Assembly: GCF_022682495.2 (NCBI RefSeq) | Contig: NC_071397.1 | Location: forward strand, 28,721,427-28,785,426 | Source: Desmodus rotundus | Lineage: Eukaryota > Chordata > Mammalia > Chiroptera > Phyllostomidae | DNA length: 64,000 nt | Reading direction: 5' to 3' | Shown here: positions 56,616 to 64,000 of the stretch, one piece after another | How the letters are laid out: each line of letters starts with the position of its first letter | Numbering within the stretch: position 1 is the first letter of the stretch | Position numbers and translations under genes: made by a program | Notes under the pieces: model-generated | The model's input: only the letters and a program-made list of their open reading frames with translations | What the model was told of the DNA's origin: nothing | Databases searched by the model: none

Positions 56616-57681
56616 AAATGCCAAGCTTAACTTTTACTTCTATTCAGCTAGTTTTTCTTAAATAGAGGGAAAAGGGGATAGAATTACATTAAAACCCTAA
56701 AAATGAACATAACCCACAATTTGTCTTAATTGCTGCTCGAAGAGTAGCTGTTACCAGTGTGTCACTTATACTCAATACATATAAAATGATTTCGGTAAGT
56801 ATTATTTGGAACAAAGTGAGTTTGCAGATCTAGAAAATACTTCCCTGTAGTTTTGTCAAGATCTGTGTGTGCCCAGTGGGAGTAGGTCTTTCACGTTAAC
56901 AGCATCTATCTTTTGGAACAAAGGGGAGAGATTTTTCATTCTGTGAGAGTTCAGAGACAGGGGAAAATGAATGAGAGCTGGGGTAGTCGGAGAAGACATC
57001 TTAAAGAAGGTGGAACTTGGGCTGTATGTTAAGGATGCATTTGGACAGGCGTGTACGACCTACCAAGAAAGGCAAATACTATGCCCAGATGCCACGTGGC
57101 GAGATAATGTCTTTCCTAGGCCAACTTGTCCAGAAGAGGATAGCAACCTGAAGAAGGAGTAAATGAAAAGGAGAGGCCAGGTTGCTTACAAAGCTAAAAT
57201 GTGAAATCCTTTAGTACTTCTTTTAAATCTGGATGAGAGTTCCAATAAATACAACAATTTACATGTTGTATTTATATGCACTCATCAGAACTCCAAATAA
57301 ATCTCTTTTTCATGGCTTCCCTCTCTTTCTTTCTCTCTCTCTCTCTCTGCTTCTAAGGCATACTTTTTATTAAAAGGAAATTAACTACTTTTTCTCAAAC
57401 AGCTCCTTAAAAGTTAAAAACTATTAGTTGTGTTTATATCTCTAAAGTATTCAATATTTATGTAAGAGGAAGAGACAAATGGTTTAACTTCTCACTTGTC
57501 TCAGTCTTTCTTATTAATTCTGATGGTTTTAGTAAAACCATTGACAACTACATGTATCAGCTGACTGGCAGTTTCAAAACTGCTGGAGTACAGCACCCAC
57601 CTTGGTAGTCAACTAACCTCTGTGGCCCCACCTCCACCCAGAATCTTATCCCTATTACCGTCTGTCCTTCCCATGCTTTAG
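56616..57681. other. Non-coding DNA with a (TC)n run
   Basis: No gene recognised. CT-rich microsatellite at about 57,316-57,350. The short frame 56,971-57,162 lacks a domain. Confidence 0.5.
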
Positions 57682-57683
57682 TA

Positions 57684-58239
57684 TTGTGTTAGCCACAAGT
57701 CCGTGTGGTTTTTTTGAAAAATAAAAGACATATTTTATTTTCACCAATAATGTCATTGGCTTGGATGTTTTGAGTATGCTGGCTATCTCTCACACGGGAT
57801 AACGTAGATTGTTCTCTACGGATGTCTCAGTTTGAGCGCTATCAACTTCAACTCATCTACCCAATGTGGAGCAATGTCCAGCAAGAAATCTCCACCACGA
57901 AACTTCACAAACCACTTTTGACACATTCAATTAATCAGAGCTTCTCCATACACTGCACAAATCTGTTTTACATTTCAGTTGCGTTTTAACCTTTCTTGAA
58001 ATAATAAAGCATAATATGCCAAAAGGTCACTTATTTTCTTCCATCTTTAATTTTAAAATAGCTACACAAAAATTCACCAATTTTGATAAGGTTTTTTTTA
58101 AATGCACACTGATATGACAGCTGTCTCAATACAATGTAACAAAATTGTTTCACATGAAGTTAAAGACAACTAAGCGCCACTACAGCCATCACATAGAAAA
58201 AATGGAAAAAAACCCAAAGGAACTTTTTGGCCCACCCAA
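57684..58239 (-). mobile_element. Complete mariner MITE, same family as 53,425
   Basis: 556 bp with TA on both sides (57,682-57,683, 58,240-58,241). Left terminus TTGTGTTAGCCACAAG; the right terminus in reverse complement reads TTGGGTGGGCCAAAAAG. On the minus strand the N-terminal transposase text (CQKWFVKFRGGD) is followed, after the same internal junction as in the 53,425 copy, by the terminal repeat. A 5' non-coding part of about 330 bp precedes it. No functional transposase. Confidence 0.9.
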
Positions 58240-58241
58240 TA

Positions 58242-58789
58242 TTGACACATCATTCATTTACCCACTAACAAATGTTTTAGGCACTCTTCCAGTCACTAAT
58301 GTCAGTGACCACATCTAAAAAAAATGATTTGTTGGTTTCTGGGAACAGATATCAATTTCCAAGATCTTTGAGGTAACCTGATATATAGTTCTCCTCTTTC
58401 TGTTCTAATTCTGAACCCAGTAAGATAAATATATTATAGGTCCAAATGTCACTCAGGTAAATCTGGATTGGAGGAAGTAGTTTGTATTTGTGAACAAGTG
58501 AATTTTTCAATACTGACTCTCAGAATTCAAAGAATTCAATAGATGCACCCTCGGTTGGATCAGAGAAATTATTTTTAATATGTGTGGAATTACAGCACAA
58601 ATTGACAGAGCCTCTCTCCGGAGGAGCAGAATGGAGCATGCTCCTAGATCCTAACAGCAAAAGGAACAGAAGGGCTAGAGCTACACCAGCCCTTTCCTCT
58701 CTCCAGACTCCCAGAGTGAGAAAGTCAACGAGACGTCAGAACTCTCACCACGGAGAATTGCTTGGGCAGGAGCAGGCATTGGCCCATGG
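58242..58789. other. Non-coding DNA, no recognised feature
   Basis: The 83-codon frame 58,584-58,835 lacks a domain. Confidence 0.5.
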
Positions 58790-59078
58790 GACAAAATTTG
58801 GACCATCGCATGTTTTCAGACCAACTGCAAGCTAAACATAGTTTTTAAATGTTTTAGTGGTTTAAAAAAGCAAAAGAAGGAGATTAGTTTGTGACACACA
58901 AATATTACAAAAAGTTCAAACTTCAGTGTCCATAAATAAAGTTTTATTGGAACACAGCCCTGCCCGCTTGTTTGCGTCTCGCCTATGCTGTCAGGCTACG
59001 GTGGCTGAGTGGAGTGTTATGACACAGACTGGGTGGTGCACGAAGCCTACAGTATTTGCTATGGGGCCCTTTACCAAA
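58790..59078 (+). mobile_element. hAT-type MITE relic, copy 2
   Basis: Best-preserved copy of this family: 'TTCAGTGTCCATAAATAAAG', TTTTATTGGAACACAGCCCT, 'GCCTACAGTATTTGCTATGG' and GGCCCTTTACC. Ends in an A run (about 59,077-59,092). The left terminus is unclear. Confidence 0.78.
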
Positions 59079-59409
59079 AAAAAAAAAAAAAATAGTGCTT
59101 ATCCCCGACAATGAAGGAAAAATATGGCTTCAGGGAGAAGCATTCTTCCTGGGATTTTTGGATTTCACTGGAGATGGAATCTCCCTCCATGTCCTGTCTT
59201 TGATATGTGACCAACATTCTCTCAGTGCCCCCTGCCCCAGTTCAAAACCTGGCAGGCATTTTGTGACTTCCCTTAACTTGTTATCTAATTAATCACAATT
59301 TATTTTCTGTTTATTTTTCTTTTAAAATGTCTGAAATTGTCTTTCCATTTTTCCTACTACTGCCCTACTTTCACTGTTCCACACCAGGATCCCTGCAACA
59401 ATTTTCTAA

Positions 59410-59640
59410 TTATGCATCTTAATCCCGGTATCACCACAGTCTTTTAGAAGTGAAAGCAAATTTAGAGAGTTTCTGTTCAATCCCCTCATTAGCGAAATGA
59501 GGACACTGCTACTCCGTGAGGCAAAACGACTTTCTCAAATTTGCAAATCTAATTTGTGATGGCCTAGAGCAGGACCCCGGATCTCCCGAATCATAGCTCA
59601 GTGATCCTTGAGCCATGGCGTGCTCTCTCTTCACATTCCC
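59410..59640 (-). mobile_element. MIR-like SINE
   Basis: Antisense: 'CCCCTCATTAGCGAAATGAG', 'GACTTTCTCAAATTTGCAAA', 'AGAGCAGGACCCCGGATCTC', 'CTCAGTGATCCTTGAGCCAT'. Could be a MIR variant or an L3-associated tail. Confidence 0.6.
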
Positions 59641-59689
59641 CTTCGCACAAAATTTTCAACGATTGTTAGTGATCAAGTCAAGTTTACAA

Positions 59690-59935
59690 TCTAAACCAGG
59701 GAGGGGTCAGAACACTATAGCCCGTAACCAATTTCACTCCCTACCTGCTTGTAAATTTGGTTTCATTGGAGCATGTCCATGATCACTTGCTGACTTACCG
59801 CCCGTGGCTGCATTTGCTCTCCTGTCTATGGCAGAGTTAAGTGGTTACATCAGAGACTGTGTGACTCACAAAGCCTAAAATATTTACATTCTAGTCCTTC
59901 AGAAAAAGTTCTCAGAGCTGTGATCTAGACTCATT
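59690..59935 (+). mobile_element. hAT-type MITE relic, copy 3
   Basis: 'GGTCAGAACACTATAGCCCG', 'TTTGGTTTCATTGGAGCATG', 'GTGGCTGCATTTGCTCTCCT', 'CAAAGCCTAAAATATTTACA' and CAGAAAAAGTTCTCAGAGC are in the order of the family seen at 36,500 and 58,790. More diverged than copy 2. Confidence 0.72.
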
Positions 59936-60019
59936 CAAAATACCTCATTCCTCATCACTTTTCTGTGGCACTAATACCTTTTACAGTAATAAAATATCTA
60001 TTTTTTTTTAATAAGCACA

Positions 60020-60400
60020 TGACAGCCTGAAATGAAGACTGTACTTCTTGGCTTCCCTTGAATCTTGATGGGGCCAACGGAACACCTAAAAATCCAGTGG
60101 ACTTTTGTATACAGCTTTCAAGAAATGCCCATCAAGGATGGAAGTATCTTTGAAGGAAGGAAGTATGTCTTTCTCTTCCCTTTTCTCCTCATTTCTAGTT
60201 AGACTGATGCCAAAATAACTACAAAACCCAACATGCACTCTGAGGTGATTTGGGACTTGGAGTTAATATATGACAGAGCAGCACGATGCAAAGGTACTGG
60301 GTTCTTGACATCGAAGTGATTCTGCCTCTGCAGACCACATACTTCTGGGTTTTTACATGAGTAAGAAATACAATTTTATGTTTTAAAAGATCCTCCGTTA
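60020..60400 (+). mobile_element. Possible LTR remnant
   Basis: The right end 'TTTACATGAGTAAGAAATAC' followed by AATTTTATGTTTTAAAA resembles the 3' part of several mammalian LTR/MaLR-class repeats, and the body is non-coding. Not firm. Confidence 0.3.
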
Positions 60401-60749
60401 ATTAGGATTTCTCTGGCATATGTAATTCTTCATAAGGATACACTTGCCAGTAGGAAATTTCTCTTGCAGACAAGCCAACAGCTTCACAACTTGGTGAATT
60501 AGCTATGCTTATTCACTCACCTCCATTCTTTCGTTCACTCTGCTGGCTCAGGCTGGACTCCACTTGAACACATTTTACTTGAACACAAATTACTCAAAGC
60601 AGTTGAAGTTCTATCCACATCCTAAAGCATTTTTATTGTCTTTTCCCAATTAATAATTGAGTGCAATATATTTGGGCCACTGAGATTGCATACTTTATTA
60701 TATTCTCTGAGTCATGTGTGATGGTCCTTTATGCTCAGTGAGAATACAG
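60401..60749. other. Non-coding DNA, no recognised feature
   Basis: Nothing recognised. Confidence 0.5.
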
Positions 60750-61205
60750 ACTTTCTTTTGTGCAGTGTTATTTACCATCGCAAAGATATGGAGGCAGCCC
60801 AAGTGTCCATCAGTGGATGAGTGGATAAAACAACTATGGGACATTTACACAATAGAATGCTACTCAGGGTAAAAATTGTAAAAATAAAACAAGAAAATTT
60901 TATCCTTTGTGACAATATGGATGGACCTGGAGAACATTATGCTAAGCGACATAAGCCAGTCAGAGAAAGACAAATACCATATGATATCACTCATATATAG
61001 AATCTAATGGACAAACTGAACTAACAAGCAAAATAGAGACTCAGAGATAGAGAGCAGGATAACGGCTGTGGATGGGGAGGTTAGGGGCTGGAGGGACTGA
61101 GTAAAAAGGAAAGAGGACTCATAGACATGGACAACAGTGTGGTGATTGCTGGGGGAGGGGTATAAAGGGACTACATGGTAATGGAAAAAATACAATAAAG
61201 ATTAA
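60750..61205 (+). mobile_element. Bat L1 3' end, 5'-truncated
   Basis: 'AAGTGTCCATCAGTGGATGA', 'AATATGGATGGACCTGGAGA', 'AAGCCAGTCAGAGAAAGACA', 'GACAACAGTGTGGTGATTGC' and AAAAAATACAATAAAGATTA. Longest of the four short 3' ends of this type. Confidence 0.9.
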
Positions 61206-63884
61206 ATTTAAAAAGCAAGGACTAGGATTATTGCTTTTGTTTAATCTTTATTTCCAGAGTTGCCATATTATAGGTTACCACAAAATAATTGGTAGACTTA
61301 TCTGAGTAAATTTGGGCTAAAGTGAGCATACTTATTCATGAGCTCACAGGTTCTCATTCTTTATCAGAATATCTTCCAATGCTAAATCATAACGTGTGAG
61401 CCAGCCAAAAGAAGATCTGTTCCACAATAGCTCAGTTGAAACTGCATACGATGGTCACTTAGGCAAAGGGTGATATGCTGTCTAGTAAAGCCATCATGAG
61501 ACGGTGCACATCACCCCCATGTCTAATACATTGGACAGATGTCTCATGCTCTCAACAAAGTAAGGGGGCCTAATTCCACATTCAAGTTCTTTGTTATTGA
61601 TGAGACGTTTTGAGGTCCTGGAAACTACATAGCTATACCTTCTACATAAGTGATAAGACATTAGATATATTTAAAGAACCAAAAGCTATTCATATACTGT
61701 TTGTATTTGTTCCAGTTCACGAAGCAAACAGAAGTGCTCTGGCTTGTCAAGGACTCAAATGTCAGAGCTCAAAAGTTTCTTGAACTAACATCCAGGCATT
61801 TGCTCCCTGGGGAACTATAGAAAATAGACTAATCTTATTCACTTACAAGATGTAAGAGCCATTTACTCAAACCCAGCCTGCATTTCTTAAACAGGGAGAT
61901 GTAGTCTGTCTGTTCACATTAGCTCACAGCAGAGCCCTTAGAACATTCTTATAAACAATCAATTCCAGTGTCGGCCAAAAGCCTACCTCCAGGTAAGTGT
62001 CAGGAGCTGCTGAAGAGATGGCGGAGTGGGAGCTATACGGGCACTGACTTGTGGAGTGCATGAAGGTCTCTTGCTCCCAATAGTTTGCATTTAGCATACG
62101 AGGTGGCCCTGTGACCAGCTTCCCCTGGGGAAGCAGAGAGTTGCTGATCTGCGGAGGGGAGTGAGTTAAGGAAGAAGTCAGATAGCATGGGAACAGACTG
62201 GCTCTGAAGTTTTCTGTTTGGTTTAGCTAAATCATTGCTGTCCATATCCCCAAAGGCTTATTCTCCCCGTTTTACTGAACATTTAATTCAAGTCTCCTTG
62301 ATTTCTCTTTCAGTTGTTACTTTTTTGAAGTTCTTATCAGAAATTTTCTTTTTCTCAAAGAGAATATGTCATTAACTTTTGATTCTCTGCATCATTTCAC
62401 CAGCCCTGGTTTGAGAAAGAAACGTGGCTCCTTCACCTGGCTTCCTGCCTCAGTCCAGCTCTGCCTGCCCTTAGAAAGGCTGCAGCCTGCGTGCTTCCTT
62501 CTCTACACCTCCACCCCCAGGCAACTCTGAACACTGGGAGCAAAAGGGACTGCCTTTTATTGTAAGTAACACAAGAGTTCTCAGATGACCTCCACACTTC
62601 TGCCCTATTTACTCCTAGATATGCTATTACAGTACCCCTGCCTCCCTACCCTCCACATGTCTCCTCTCTATCTTCTTCAGGGGCTTCTCCAAGCAGTTAA
62701 ATTAATCTTATTCACTGTAAGCACTCTTCCCTCCTCACCCATTATGTTGGGGAAAGATAACTAACAACAAAATCTCCCAACCCAGAAATCCTCTCCACAA
62801 AGATAGAGGAGAAAGAAAACACTTTTATTATTGAATAAGCATTGAACTGGAATGTGATGGGTATCACAGGCAGTCCACTAAGAGATTACAAAGATAGAAA
62901 GAAATCCCACCCTTTTATATAGTCGAATGAATACAACCTATTCCATATACGTTTTCAAGATGAACAATAACCGGTCCTCAAGTAAGAGGACTTGACAGCC
63001 CCATTTATCAAAAGGAAAAGCGAACGCCTCCTCTACGACAGGAGGCAGTTTTGCAACTCGGAGCAAGTACCCACCAACACTGGGCTCCACCCTCCCACAA
63101 ACACTGGGACCGGGTGCTGTCTCCCCTGATACTTACATTTCAAAGGAATGGCTCCCCGGTCACATTCCCGGGGCATAAAGCTCACAAAAGGCCTGTCTAG
63201 CTTTCAAAAAGATTTATAAAATCTTACAGATGAAAGAAAGAACTTACAAGTTTTCTAAAGTAAATACCCTAAGGAAAAGAAGGGAAAGTATTTTTTACAG
63301 AGAGAGGTAGGCCTCTTAATTTGTATTTGTCCTCACAATTATTCCAGAACTTTAATTTCCTCATTGTACCTGGTGTGATTGTGAGTGATGAGGGAGGAGA
63401 GGTTTGGAGGCCAGTTACAGAAAAGCTCAGAGAGGAGGTTGTGGAGAGAAATCAAGGAGGAAAGAAGCCCAGACCTTCCTCTGTGGGAGGGGAAAATGAG
63501 GTTCTTGGACACAGTTCAGAAACACTGACTGTCAGTCAGGGGTGAAAGGTCATCTCAGTAAGTTTGGGGAACTTAAATTTATGGCCCAGAGCATACAATT
63601 AAAAACAAAGCGAAAAAAAACAAAACTCTCCCCAGTGATTTTACTGGGCAGCAGGTTTAGGAGTTGCTAACTTGGGGGATCACAACACGGGCATCTCTTT
63701 CATCTTCCTGTGAGTCTGCCCTGCAGAGCTCGCACTAAGATCTTCGCAAACAGGAGATAGAAATAAAATAGGTAATACTGGTAGTTTATTGACAAATAAC
63801 TAAACAGTGGCCAGTCCACTTTAAAAAAGTTTTTTTAAAGAATTAAAAGATCTTCTCTCCTCGTAGAAAAGAGAGCTGCTTTTT
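61206..63884. other. 2.7 kb non-coding DNA, no recognised repeat
   Basis: No gene or repeat recognised. Frames 62,033-62,245 and 63,321-63,545 have no domain. Without alignments I cannot say whether it contains conserved elements or a missed exon. Confidence 0.45.
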
Positions 63885-64000
63885 TCAGTTTCCACATGTA
63901 GGTGATATCATACGGTATTTGTAGAAAGAGAGTAGAACAGTGGTTACCGGTGCTGGCGTGGGGGAATTGGAGCTGGTCAAAGGGCACGAACTTGCAGTTA
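63885..64000 (+). mobile_element. L1 3' UTR fragment running off the window
   Basis: 'CACATGTAGGTGATATCATA', 'GAACAGTGGTTACCGGTGCT' and 'GGTCAAAGGGCACGAACTTG' follow the order of an L1M 3' UTR; it continues beyond 64,000. Confidence 0.7.

Noticed and set aside
58584..58835. 83-codon frame
   Set aside because: Low-complexity polar sequence without a domain, overlapping a hAT relic.
63321..63545. 74-codon frame ending in a Gly/Glu/Lys-rich stretch
   Set aside because: No domain or conserved pattern visible; cannot be supported as an exon.

Overview
The window looks like ordinary non-coding nuclear DNA from a mammal, almost certainly a bat. Three tRNA-derived SINEs have the layout of the bat VES family (tRNA-like head with a Pol III B box, CT/GA-rich tail). 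They sit among LINE-1, half-L1 (HAL1-like), MIR, L2, MaLR/ERVL LTR, hAT, Tigger and mariner copies typical of a placental genome. VES SINEs point to a yangochiropteran bat; that placement is inference from sequence pattern, not a database match. I found no convincing host protein-coding exon and no tRNA, rRNA or snRNA gene. Nearly all long reading frames fall inside retrotransposons or are chance frames.

Layout. 1-17 kb: AT-rich sequence with old debris (a Tigger transposase relic, L1M fragments, a VES SINE, a complete Tigger-type MITE, L2 fragments, an MLT1 LTR) separated by stretches with no recognisable feature. 17-24 kb: a HAL1-like element, then an L1M that carries a second composite L1-derived insertion with an 18-bp target-site duplication and an LTR-like insertion with a 71-bp tandem duplication; then a 5'-truncated L1 with an 11-bp duplication and a small hAT element. 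24-30 kb: mostly featureless DNA with four MIRs, a VES SINE and an ERVL-type LTR. 30-33 kb: a relatively young antisense L1 truncated in its reverse transcriptase. 33-35 kb: nothing recognised. 35-46 kb: a complete mariner MITE, a hAT relic, two opposed old L1s (one split by an LTR, the other followed by a VES SINE), several L1 3' ends, a 25-bp minisatellite and an MLT1 LTR. 46-53.3 kb: an antisense L1 that retains ORF1 and most of ORF2 and is split by two HAL1-like elements in the same orientation, each with clean target-site duplications. 53.4-64 kb: two mariner MITEs of one family, L2, MIR, MLT1, two hAT relics, L1 3' ends and featureless DNA.

The elements do not form a pathway. What they record is L1 machinery acting in trans and in cis: L1 supplied the reverse transcriptase that mobilised the VES SINEs and the ORF1-only HAL1-like elements. 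The most interesting objects are the HAL1-like copy at 47,371-49,222, whose ORF1 stays open after an exact 47-codon internal deletion, and the composite at 19,283-20,747, which keeps L1/HAL1-type ends around a core I cannot place. All family names come from recognition by eye; a RepeatMasker run with a bat library is the decisive check.
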